Shown here piece by piece: positions 18,758 through 28,063 of a DNA stretch of 64,000 bases. The notes under the pieces were generated by a model. The model ran no database searches and had not been told where the DNA came from. It saw only the letters and a program-made list of their open reading frames with translations. Numbering within the stretch: position 1 is the stretch's first letter; the number at the start of each line of letters is the position of its first letter. The translations under genes and the position numbers were made by a program. The stretch is from Schizochytrium sp. CCTCC M209059 (lineage: Eukaryota; Sar; Bigyra; Thraustochytrida; Thraustochytriidae). Location: NCBI GenBank assembly GCA_000818945.1, contig KN805401.1:322102-386101 (forward strand), written 5' to 3'.

Positions 18758-21700
18758 TCATTGAATATTGTTATAATCTACAAAAGGTGACTCAACGTTG
18801 CAGACGCGCATCGGCGCCTGTATATCTTGAGGCTTGAGTGTGGCTGCCACCCCATTGAGATCGAGTGTCTGCGCGGACTGAGAACCCTTGCCGCGCTCTG
18901 ATTCGCTTAACATCGCCTGTAGAGCGCAATTTCGCAGCTGCTTTTGCTCGGCAAGATCGCAAACCATGTCGGCCAGCTGCCGCGAAACCAGGTCTCCCTT
19001 CAAGAAGCTTGCGCTGCTTTCGTAAAGTTCGAATAGCTTGCGATGAAGCGCGTGAGTTGCGGAAAACAGCCCGAGACATTCGCCTTCAAATGCGTCGGTG
19101 GATGCCACTGTCAGGCTCGATTCGCTAACTAGCTGTTCGGGAGACGCAAAGATGCGCTCAAGATTGGTCTTTGCAAAGAGAGCGCCCTCGAGAGAAGGCT
19201 GCGGCCTCTGTTGGGTCTGGGCCCGTGCAGATGCTCGTGAGAGACTTCGGCCTAAATTAGGGCCGACCGTTGCCGCTCCCGTCGTGAGGCCGACTGGAGA
19301 GTTCGCAGTAGCGTCCAAGCTTCCGTGGCGCACGAGGTTTGCAATCTGACAAGCCTGTAGATCAGAAGCTAGCTGCAAGAGCGTATCGAGGTCATCGGAA
19401 AGGGCCTGCGATGAAGAATTCGAGACTGGCAAGGATGTCTTTTGCCAGTCGTCCATAAGGTCCACAAGAACCTCTTCCTGATCCTGCAGAGTCTCTTGTT
19501 GTTCCAAGAGGAGTTCGGCCTGCTCATCCAAGGCGGCGATCTCGGCGACCAATTTCTCTCCGCGATGCTCTGTCCACCGCAACGACTCTTTGAGTCGTTG
19601 GCGAGTGACCTCTCCGTTCGCGTGACGATAAGCCTTCATGGTTGTCCCCTTATTTAGCATGTTGGTTCGTGCCAACGCACGCAACACGAGCTGGCGCTGA
19701 GTAACTTCGACAAGGCGTCTGTCAAGGTCAGATTTGGCTTCTTCCACAGTGCGCAAAAGGCCCCGCAACTTGATCCAGACTACATCTTCGGCAGACGTTG
19801 TTTCTGCCTGTGCCGCTCCTAAATTCATGGCACGCTCCACATCCTGAACGTAGGTCTGATACATTTGCACATGCATATCAAGAACCTCACCCAGCTTATT
19901 CTGCCTGGCAAGCTCTTCGCTCGCTTCATCTGTCTCGACATAGTAGGGTATGTTTGAGCGTGCAACCGCGGCTTCGTCTTCGACTGCAAGCAGCCATCGA
20001 TCCAGTCTCGTATTCCAGAATGTCTCCGCGTCTGCGCTGTCGCGACGAGCGTCTTCGCCAGGGGCAGCGCTATTCACAGCTTGGTCCGCTGGACTGCGTG
20101 GAGCGCGTGAATTTTCTTCGCGACGAGTCGGCCGAAAGTTTAGACATTTGATTGGGAGAAAAGATGTGGCTTGCGCAGAGGCTAGCATGCCCGAATGGCT
20201 AGATTCAGAGGCGTAGAGGGCTTTGCAGTGATCCACATGCTTCATGGAGTGCGGAAATGTTGCTTCAAGCACGACATCCTCGTTTCGAAAAGCTTTGGCG
20301 CTGCCTCGCAGCACACGGCGTACAAAATTGCTCGTCTCGAAGCCAGTCGCGCCCCAGGCGTAGAGCGCAGACTGGCCTTTGTCGTCGAGACAGGCGCAAA
20401 TACTCGTGTTGGCGCCACATGCGAGTCGACGTACCTGACTTCTGGCTGCACCATTTGAAACGTCCCCTATGATGACGAGCTTGGGGGTGTATACAAAGTC
20501 GCCAACATCCGCTCCGAGACCAAGTTGTCCGTGCGAGTTACTGCCCCATGTGTAAAGCTGCGCGCCGTTGAGATCATCCGTGATGGCACAAAAGTGATTT
20601 GCGCCCGCGGCCACGCGGACAACCTGCTGATAGCGGGGAAAGACCATGTCGGGAAGGCATGCGACGCGAGCAGCATCGATTGCATCGGTTCGTTGGCCAA
20701 AGAACCATGCTGGAACGTTTGTTCCATCTTCATCGCCTTGGGGATTTATGACGTTGGTCGTGAAAACGCTCGTGGGATTCGCGCGAAAAGGGTGTTCGTC
20801 TTGATTTTCGGGTGTCTCTGCATCGAGCGCACTATGCTCAGGCGGGATCATGACAACTTCTACTCCAGCAGTCTCTGAACTTTGAGCGGCACTGATGGCA
20901 GAACCAGAGCCTCTAATTGGATCCGCGCTGTTGAGGAACCGAAAAGCAGCAGTTGTCTGATGCAGTCTTAGTCTGGTACGGCCTCTCGGCTCAGTTGCTG
21001 TTGTCGTTTCTGCATCTCTGGGGCTTGCTGGCGAGCGCGGCATGGTTGGACTGTGGTCATTTTTGCCTGTTCTCGGCGAATAGCGATTCCGTAAAGTCCC
21101 GAGCCAGCCCAGCCCCCGTTTTCCCGAGACCTCGCCTGATGCGTCATGGCCTCGGTCTACCTCTTCGACTGGATCTGATGCTAGCTCCTCCGTCTTTTGC
21201 GCAACACTGCTGACGGTGTCAAGGGTGAGCCAGCCGTCCATGAGCATTTCAGGTGGTGGATCGTCTGGATCTACTTTTTGGCCGGGAAGAGGTTTTGACC
21301 GGTAGACTGGGGCGAGGAGTCGACCGTCCTCAAGTAGAACGATTGCCCCCGCTTCGCTGCAGGCAATGCTCCTCACGGGCATGCCCTGAACTTGAAGAGC
21401 AGCAAGTTGCGCTTTAGTGGCAGAGAGAGCATTGCCCTGCTCTGGAGTTAGATTTGGGAGAATGCTTGCCATATTCGTCGCGATGCTTTCTGCCATGTTT
21501 GAAGCGCTGCGGTCAATCTCGTCGCGATCCATGCTATTGTTACTTGGCGCATTCGTAGCGTCCCCGTCAACGCCAGGCCCAGGCCTAGAGCTAGCGAAGG
21601 AATCTACAAGTGTGTCAAGCGCTGCAAATCCATTACCATGTTTTGCGAGAAGAGCTTCTCGTGTTCGACGCGAAGTAACACTCACGCGCAGGTCTTCCCG

Positions 21701-22549
21701 TTGAAATGCGTCAATCGCGATTTGCTGCCTTGACATAAAACCCGGGTACTTGGTTTCTACCCAGGAGGCCCTTCCAGAGTGCGCTACTTGGGCAAGTGGT
21801 GCGCGTGTATTCTCAGAGATCGACTTTCTATCACGGCGAGGGAAAAGCTTGGGGGACTTCTTGGCAGCATCTTCCCCGGCGCCGGTTGTGCTAAACTTCC
21901 CTTTGCTAATTCCTTGCGCGGTAGCGGTGATGCGTCGCCGAAGGCGCGAGCGGGGGGGTTCAGAGACTTGAGGTCGCGCGACCTGTGCAGCATAGTAAAG
22001 TTCGACATCTGCCTCTTCTCTGAGGTTGACCACGTCGGCCGTCATTCCCCAATGCAATACATGAGAACCTGTTTGGCCTACATGGATAATGCTCGCGTCG
22101 TTGTACGTGAAGAGGGCGTCCTGGTCCGTAAAGGAAAAGCCACCATCAAAGGACACGGAAATGGTAAGATGGGGAACATTCTGCGGGACCGGAATGGAAT
22201 GGCAGAGGATCCTTGAAGAACTGTAGCGCAATGGTCGCTGGCGTTTGTCTCCAAAGCTGATCTGTACAAGGTCAAGGTCCTCCTCGCTAATATCAGGAAA
22301 GCGTCCAACAATGGATACCAGCTGGAAACCTAGCCTCGATCCCGCTTCCGGTTCCACTCCCTGAATAGTCCATGGCGAGCTCGCAGGAGCAGCCTGGGAG
22401 CTCGAGCTCGAGCTCGACGGGAGCAGCATGATGAGCTCGTCAGGGTACTTATCGATCTCGTCGCTGCCAAAGCCTTTGCTCGGGTCTACAAGGCCACGTC
22501 GGAGCCCTGTCACCGCGCACAGCCCATCGTGGTCAACCAGCGGCAACAT
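18758..22549 (-). CDS. IPT/TIG and RCC1-repeat protein with C-terminal coiled coil
   Basis: A single-exon 1263-residue protein. Residues about 59-150 fit an IPT/TIG immunoglobulin-like fold (IQGVEPEAGSRLGFQLVSIVG, FGDKR, SFDGGFSFTDQ, FTYND). The middle is Ser/Arg-rich and probably disordered. Around 640-780 there are two RCC1-type blades (VVRVAAGANHFCAITDD and LYTWGSNSHGQLGLGADVG, then LACGANTSICACLDD and LYAWGATG). Two blades are too few for a closed seven-blade propeller, so other blades may be divergent. Residues about 880-1100 are helical with a coiled coil (EVLVDLMDDWQK, DEQAELLLEQQETL). RCC1-like proteins act as exchange factors or scaffolds; the substrate here is unknown. It is on the same strand as the KH gene behind it. 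Confidence 0.82.
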   Translation of the reverse strand: MLPLVDHDGLCAVTGLRRGLVDPSKGFGSDEIDKYPDELIMLLPSSSSSSSQAAPASSPWTIQGVEPEAGSRLGFQLVSIVGRFPDISEEDLDLVQISFGDKRQRPLRYSSSRILCHSIPVPQNVPHLTISVSFDGGFSFTDQDALFTYNDASIIHVGQTGSHVLHWGMTADVVNLREEADVELYYAAQVARPQVSEPPRSRLRRRITATAQGISKGKFSTTGAGEDAAKKSPKLFPRRDRKSISENTRAPLAQVAHSGRASWVETKYPGFMSRQQIAIDAFQREDLRVSVTSRRTREALLAKHGNGFAALDTLVDSFASSRPGPGVDGDATNAPSNNSMDRDEIDRSASNMAESIATNMASILPNLTPEQGNALSATKAQLAALQVQGMPVRSIACSEAGAIVLLEDGRLLAPVYRSKPLPGQKVDPDDPPPEMLMDGWLTLDTVSSVAQKTEELASDPVEEVDRGHDASGEVSGKRGLGWLGTLRNRYSPRTGKNDHSPTMPRSPASPRDAETTTATEPRGRTRLRLHQTTAAFRFLNSADPIRGSGSAISAAQSSETAGVEVVMIPPEHSALDAETPENQDEHPFRANPTSVFTTNVINPQGDEDGTNVPAWFFGQRTDAIDAARVACLPDMVFPRYQQVVRVAAGANHFCAITDDLNGAQLYTWGSNSHGQLGLGADVGDFVYTPKLVIIGDVSNGAARSQVRRLACGANTSICACLDDKGQSALYAWGATGFETSNFVRRVLRGSAKAFRNEDVVLEATFPHSMKHVDHCKALYASESSHSGMLASAQATSFLPIKCLNFRPTRREENSRAPRSPADQAVNSAAPGEDARRDSADAETFWNTRLDRWLLAVEDEAAVARSNIPYYVETDEASEELARQNKLGEVLDMHVQMYQTYVQDVERAMNLGAAQAETTSAEDVVWIKLRGLLRTVEEAKSDLDRRLVEVTQRQLVLRALARTNMLNKGTTMKAYRHANGEVTRQRLKESLRWTEHRGEKLVAEIAALDEQAELLLEQQETLQDQEEVLVDLMDDWQKTSLPVSNSSSQALSDDLDTLLQLASDLQACQIANLVRHGSLDATANSPVGLTTGAATVGPNLGRSLSRASARAQTQQRPQPSLEGALFAKTNLERIFASPEQLVSESSLTVASTDAFEGECLGLFSATHALHRKLFELYESSASFLKGDLVSRQLADMVCDLAEQKQLRNCALQAMLSESERGKGSQSAQTLDLNGVAATLKPQDIQAPMRVCNVESPFVDYNNIQ

Positions 22550-23224
22550 TGCCTTGGCCTGCCTGCCGCGGCCTCTTTCTCTAGGTACTTAAAAGGGCAC
22601 CTCGCGGTCGTAGAGGCCTGTCGCGCGGGGCTTCTCGCTAGCGGGCTGCGCAGACCTGTCTTCGCGGGCCCTCGCAAGCCAAGTCTATGTGTGTATATAG
22701 CACAGGAAGAGTCTTCGTTTTTCGTCTGCAAGGTTCCAAGGTCTGTCTGGCGACGCAAGCGACGAAGAGAAAAGAAAAGGCAAGGGAGTGAGCAAAAAGC
22801 ACACCGCAACTGGTAGCTGGCAACAAAAAAGAGATGGAAGCCATCTGTCACCATCAAAGAGATCATTTGATCCACCAGCCAGATTTCCCTCGAATACTCC
22901 TCTCGCTCAAAAAATGAAATCGACCAAGGTTTGCAAGAAAGGTATAAGGGTATACGCGAAGGGGGAGAGAGATAACCAGCAATTCTATTGCCACTTTTAA
23001 TGCAAGAAGAGCAAATCCCGGCCAGCCAAATGATCTCGCTGGATTCTGCTGCGTTGAGAAAGGCGTAGAGTTGGATTGCGTGAAGAGCAAGGGTTGCGCG
23101 TGCACGTGTCGTGTGCGTTGTTGTTTAGTTGAGAAAGTGATAGGTTGAGTGGGGACCCCATTTCTTCGAGAAGAAAAGAGACGAAAGGGGTCGGCGAAGA
23201 GTAAAGCTTTGGCGGAAGGTGTGC
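22550..23224. other. Intergenic region between two minus-strand genes
   Basis: Includes the 5' flank of the IPT-RCC1 gene and the 3' flank of the KH gene. It is AT-richer than the genes. No feature is supported. Confidence 0.5.
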
Positions 23225-25531
23225 TTAAAGCCCCCAGCCCCCGTTCTGCGCGCCATTGGCGCTGCCGGTGCCGTTCGCTGCGCCCCCCCAGGCGCCGGCG
23301 GCGTCCCACGAGTGTGTTGGCGGCTGCCAGGCCTGGCTGTCGTTGCCGGCGGCCCCCTGCACGGGGTGCGGCTGCGGCGTGGCGCTCGGAGCAACCGGGG
23401 CCGGCGGCTTGGGCGCGGCCGGCTGCTGCTGCTGCTGCTGCTGCTGTGGGGCAGCGGGAGTTTCGGCAACAACGGCGGCGGCGGTGGGCTCCTTAGGCTC
23501 GGCCTCGGCGGCGGCTTCAGCCTCGGCAGCAGCCTTGGCGGCCTCCTCGGCCGCGAGGCGCGCGGCCTCCTCCTCGCGGAGCTTGGCCTTGGCCAGCATC
23601 TCCTCGTGGCGACGGATCGTCTCTTCGATCTCGGCCTTGGCGGCCTCGACGCCCTCGGGCGGGCCGACCACGTAGCAGTACGTGGAGCGCTTGATGTTGA
23701 TGGTCACGCCATGCTCCTCCTGAAGACGGGCGATGTTGGAGCCGCCGCCGCCGATGATGCGGCCAGTGGCGCCACCGAGATCCGTCTCGAACATGGTCTG
23801 GCCTTCGGGGACCTTGGGAGGGCCGATCTCGGCTTGGATGACCTCCTCGACCATCTGCTTTGCCTTGGCGACCTGGTCCGAGGTGCCCTTGATGACGACG
23901 GCAGAGTCGGAGAGCTCAACGCGGGCGCGAGACTTTTCGCGGATGCCGTTGATGGTGGCGCCGCCGGCGCCGAGCACAGCCTTGAAGAGGTTTTGGCCCG
24001 AAAGAGGCACGGTGGCCTCGTTACTGTGGTCGCCAATGAGCTTGTTGATGGCATTGACACCGGCCTCGACCTCAGACGTGCTGCCGGAGACGGTCACGGA
24101 GGACTGGCCGCCGTCGCTGAGGTCGATCTTGATGCGGGCGCCAGTCTCCTTCTCGAGGCGCTGCACGTTGGCACCGCCCTGGCCAATGACGAGGCGCGCG
24201 TCCTGGTTGGGCATCTGCAGCTTCTTGGTGGCCTCGGGAGGCGGGCCGCGGTGCTCGACAAAGAGGCGCACGAGCTGAGCTGCGCGAACGACCTGATCCG
24301 GGGTGCCGGTGACGCTGACGACGCCAATGTCCGCGTCGATGTCGAGGGAGGCGCCAGACTCGGTCTGGATCGCGCGCACGTTGGAACCCTGCTTGCCGAT
24401 GACGCAGGGAATGTCGCGGAGGGCCAGGTCGATGGTCTCGACAGCAGTGGAGTTGAGAATGGAAGAGATCATCTCGCGGGCCTTTTGCACCGCGGGGACC
24501 TCTCCGCTGATCTCAATGACGCTCGAGCCGCGCTCGAGGTCGAGACGTGCGCCGCTGGCCTCCTGGATCTCGCGGATCTTGGCAAAGACGAGGCCGCGCT
24601 TGGCCTCGAGATCCATAAAGTCCTTCTTCTGGTTAGCGAGGAGGTCCGTGACAAAGTCCTGGGCAGATTTGACCTGATCCTTGGTGCCGCTGATGGTGCA
24701 GGTGTTCGTGGCCCTGTCGAGGTCAATCTTGGCGCCGCTGGACTCCTGGAGAGCTTGGATCGTCTGGCCGCCAGGGCCAATGAGCTTGGGCGCGTACTCG
24801 CCAATGTCGATGTCGACGGAGACCTTGCCTTCATCAACCTCGACGGGGGTTTCGGCGGCAGCGGCGGCAGCAACGGCAGGCTTCTTCTTGTTGTTGCGCT
24901 CCACCTTGGACCAGCCCTCGCCCAATGTCTCGTCTACGGCCTGCTCGGCGGCCTGCTCGGCGGCCTGGGCAAGCTCGTCCACAACGGGGGGCTGCGTGCC
25001 GTTCGACGTGGCGGCAGAAGCCTGTGCGCCGTTCGACTCAGCATTGGTGGAAGCGGCCGTCGACTTGTTCTTCTTCTTCTTCTTGCTCTTGGACTTCTTC
25101 TTGGCACCTGCCGTGCCGTTGGTATTGGGCTCGGCCTTTTGCTGCTGCTGCGGCTCCTCGACCTCGGCCTTGGGTGCCGAGGCCTTGGCAGGCGCTGCCG
25201 CTTCCACCTTCGCGGGCTCCTCCTTTTTGGGGGCGGCCTTGCTGCCGTTGGCCTCCGTCGCGGCCGGCGCGGGCTCCGTCTTGGCGGGCTCCGCGGCGGC
25301 TGCGGCGGCGGCTGTGGCGGCCTTGGACTTCTTCTTCTTGTTCTTCTTCTTCTTGCTCTTGCTCGCGGTCTCCGCGACGGGCGTCTCGTCGGCCTCGAGC
25401 GGGGCCTGCTCCTGCTGCGCCGCGTCTCCGCGCGCGCCGCCGAGCAGCCGCGCGCCCACGAAGAGCGCCACGCCGCCCACGCCCACGGCCACGGCGGTCG
25501 CCACGCTCGGGTCCTGCATGAGCCCCTCCAT
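23225..25531 (-). CDS. Membrane-anchored multi-KH RNA-binding protein (vigilin-like)
   Basis: A 768-residue protein. The start at 25531 is preferred because the upstream frame is Arg/Ala-rich low complexity and MEGLMQDP is followed at once by a hydrophobic span (about 9-29). A Lys/Ala/Glu-rich linker with KSKKKKNKKKK-type runs follows. Between about 238 and 625 there are six KH units. Five have the GxxG RNA-binding loop (GPGG, GKQG, GQGG, GAGG, GGGG); the second lacks it. The tail is Glu/Ala-rich, then Gln/Pro-rich, ending in Gly/Trp/Asn repeats (NGGWGL). KH arrays of this type (vigilin/Scp160) bind mRNA on ribosomes. The N-terminal anchor, comparable in layout to AKAP1, suggests mRNA tethering to the ER or the outer mitochondrial membrane; this is inference. 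Codon use is strongly biased to C/G, which suggests high expression. Confidence 0.9.
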   Translation of the reverse strand: MEGLMQDPSVATAVAVGVGGVALFVGARLLGGARGDAAQQEQAPLEADETPVAETASKSKKKKNKKKKSKAATAAAAAAAEPAKTEPAPAATEANGSKAAPKKEEPAKVEAAAPAKASAPKAEVEEPQQQQKAEPNTNGTAGAKKKSKSKKKKKNKSTAASTNAESNGAQASAATSNGTQPPVVDELAQAAEQAAEQAVDETLGEGWSKVERNNKKKPAVAAAAAAETPVEVDEGKVSVDIDIGEYAPKLIGPGGQTIQALQESSGAKIDLDRATNTCTISGTKDQVKSAQDFVTDLLANQKKDFMDLEAKRGLVFAKIREIQEASGARLDLERGSSVIEISGEVPAVQKAREMISSILNSTAVETIDLALRDIPCVIGKQGSNVRAIQTESGASLDIDADIGVVSVTGTPDQVVRAAQLVRLFVEHRGPPPEATKKLQMPNQDARLVIGQGGANVQRLEKETGARIKIDLSDGGQSSVTVSGSTSEVEAGVNAINKLIGDHSNEATVPLSGQNLFKAVLGAGGATINGIREKSRARVELSDSAVVIKGTSDQVAKAKQMVEEVIQAEIGPPKVPEGQTMFETDLGGATGRIIGGGGSNIARLQEEHGVTINIKRSTYCYVVGPPEGVEAAKAEIEETIRRHEEMLAKAKLREEEAARLAAEEAAKAAAEAEAAAEAEPKEPTAAAVVAETPAAPQQQQQQQQPAAPKPPAPVAPSATPQPHPVQGAAGNDSQAWQPPTHSWDAAGAWGGAANGTGSANGAQNGGWGL

Positions 25532-26192
25532 CGCGCGCGCTCCGGCCCGAGCCGCAACCCGCTCCGCCGCCTCGCTCGCGCCTCGCTCGCCGCCGCAGAC
25601 GCGCTCCGCCGCTCCTCCGCCCGCGCCCGCGCTCGCGCTCGCGCTCCTCGCCGCGGTCTCGGGCACGGCAGCCAAGCTGTCTCTGCCCGCCGCCGCCTTG
25701 CTCGCCCGCCGCCTCGCGCCAGACGCGCGCCGGATAGCGCACTTGCGCCGCCGGGATAGCCCACTTGCGCCGCGCGTAGCCCACTTGCGCCGCGCGCCCG
25801 CGCGCTGTTGCTCGTTGGTTGCTTGCTTGTTGTTGCCTGGCCGCTCGCTATCTTTTGCCCGCCGCGGTCTGCGCAACGCGACTTGGCCGAGCGCAGCGGC
25901 AGCAGTAGCAGCCTGGCAGCTGCAGCAGCAGCTGGAGTTGTTGAAGCTGCAGCTGGAGTTGAAGCTGGAGCTGGAGCTGAAGCTGGAGCTGGAGCTGGAG
26001 CTGGTGCTGGTGCTAGTGCTGGTGCTGGTGCTGCACTGCGCTGTGCGGCTGCACCGGCGGCGACGGCTTGGCCTTGGTCGGGGCGCGGGGGAGTGCGCGT
26101 CAGCAGCGGCAGGGTGAGTGAGGTAGGTTAGGTTGCCACTGCGAAGATGTTAGACGCTCCTCGCTCTCACAGTCACCGCGGGAAAGGGAGCC

Positions 26193-26207
26193 TAGGCCTA
26201 GGCCTAG
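26193..26207. other. Overlapping TAGGCCTA palindromes
   Basis: TAGGCCTAGGCCTAG, two overlapping copies of the 8-bp palindrome in the KH/propeller intergenic region. Confidence 0.5.
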
Positions 26208-26899
26208 TATTATCGCTACCCCACCTGTGTATACTAATTAAAAGGCGTGGCAAGTATGACGTCAACGACATGAGTCAACGCTTACCTCTCGCTTCAGAGC
26301 ATGCATGTCTTCTTCCGGCTCTTTCCACGCATGAGATGAGATAATGCCGCCATACCACCGGTCATCAATGCTGCAGCGGATCCTGATGCTGATGCTGCTA
26401 ACGCTGCTGATGCTGCTGATGCTCTCGCTGCCGACGCCGATGCTGACCGACTCCTCCCTTCGCTCTAGCTCGTGCACACACTCTCACGCACGCACGGGAG
26501 GGCGTGATGGCTGGATGGTTGGATGAACGGGTGGGTGTACGTACGTATATATCTGTATAGGCTATGTGAAACTCCGCTCCCCTCTCCGAGCTCCACGCCT
26601 GTTGCTGATGCCGCCATCGGCTCCGCCTTGATGCCAGAGTGGCGCCTCGCACCCACGCAGGGCGCCCTCGTGCGACTGGACTTGGTTGAAGGAAGAAAAG
26701 AAGACATGGCGCGCACACACTGCCCGCCTCGCCTTCCTGCCTCGCCCCCGCACGCCGCGGAGATGAAAAGACCTTGCGTCCTTGCTTGCGTCCTTGCGTC
26801 CTTGCTCGCCAGCTGGCACCGCTTGTGCCGTGCCACGGCGCGATCGAGGCCGGCCTCGCTTGGCCACAGAGCGCTGGTCGATCGCACCCCGCGACGGCG

Positions 26900-26901
<2 letters not shown>

Positions 26902-26961
<60 letters not shown>
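26902..26961. repeat. (AGC)n trinucleotide array
   Basis: About 20 uninterrupted AGC repeats in intergenic DNA. They would encode poly-Gln, Ser or Ala in plus frames, but no gene context supports translation. Confidence 0.95.
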
Positions 26962-26963
<2 letters not shown>

Positions 26964-27666
26964 GATTTCTCCGCATGAGGGGCGGTGGATTCTCTCGACA
27001 GCGTCGCGTCTAGTGACGTGACAGTTAGTACAGGCTTGGTGCGAGCAAGACAAACCAAGGCTAGAAAACTAAGAAAATACGCGAGGCCGGCGAGGCCAGG
27101 CTCCCCCAGGGGGAGGATCTGCACGACGAGAAGACCGACCGGGAGCGGTCGACGGAGACCGCGCTTTCTTCGCGCGGCCATGGCAGGCAGCTGCAGCTGG
27201 TAGCAAGTGGGCAGGGCAGGCCAACGCGGCCGAGCCGAGGAGAGCGAAGGGAAGGCACAGCGAGGGTTCGCAAATTCCGGCGCAGAGTAGCGCCGTAACC
27301 GAAAGCACGTTACAAGCGGTTGCACACGTTACGGGGCTCGCTCTGGAGTTGAGCGAGGATGGGACGAGCAGTGTCGGGTCGGGTCGACACGACTCGATGC
27401 AGCAGGACTCGCTGCGTATCGCAAACTCCTCTTCAAGTTGCAAGAGCTCACAATGAGCCCAGGACAAAAGGCCAACTTTTTCGTTTCTCTGCACCTACCA
27501 TGATGATAACAACGACGACGACAACAACAACGATGATGATGAAAGGAGGAGGAGGAGGGGGAAGACAGCGACAGCGACGATGAGAGGCAGCTCCGATGCA
27601 AGGCCACGAGCCGAGCGTGGCCGTGCGCGCCTTTGGCCATCCGTGTCACGGTCGTTAGTTTGTGAG

Positions 27667-27674
27667 TAGGCCTA
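27667..27674. other. TAGGCCTA palindrome
   Basis: In the 5' intergenic region, about 390 bases before the propeller gene start. One of five intergenic sites seen. Confidence 0.5.
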
Positions 27675-28063
27675 ATCAGCGGGATATTTTTTTTTTCCCA
27701 CGGGATGCTTGCTCGCACATAGCTTGAGGCCAGCCACACCAACAAAAGCAACGACTGACGATGCGAGGCTGCGGTTAGACTTCCGAGACCGCTTGCGCGA
27801 AGGCGAGGCGAGCGTGAGCGGGCTGGCCATCCTGGCACGAAACGACCGCTCGAGACACCCCGGCCCGCTCACGCTTTCCCGCGTGGGAAAGGAGAACAAC
27901 GAGAAGAAGAAGGAGAAGAAAAAGGAGAAGAAGAAGAAAAGGGCCAAAGTGGGCGAAAGCGCATTGGCAAACAAACAAACAAAAATAACATACAAAGGCC
28001 GCCCGCACGCCCGCACGCCCGCCCGCTCGCCCGCCCGCTCGCCCGCCTGCCTGCCCGCCCGCC

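Larger units (their letters stand above)
25532..28063. other. Divergent intergenic region (2.5 kb) with microsatellites
   Basis: Shared 5' region of the KH gene (minus) and the propeller gene (plus). It contains GCTGGA-type arrays (about 25920-26035), CTGATG arrays (about 26387-26425), an AGC array, and two TAGGCCTA sites. Reading frames here are low complexity. No gene is supported. Confidence 0.6.

Noticed and set aside
22638..23309. Short minus-strand frames between the IPT-RCC1 and KH genes
   Set aside because: No domain or codon bias; they overlap the flanks of real genes.
26231..26298. TACTAAT branch-point-like word followed by a CAG acceptor-like site
   Set aside because: No matching donor or coding exon could be built around it.
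26398..27325. Frames with poly-Gln, poly-Ala, poly-Ser or poly-Cys near 26.9 kb
   Set aside because: They arise from the AGC array in intergenic DNA. The flanking sequence has no domain or codon bias.
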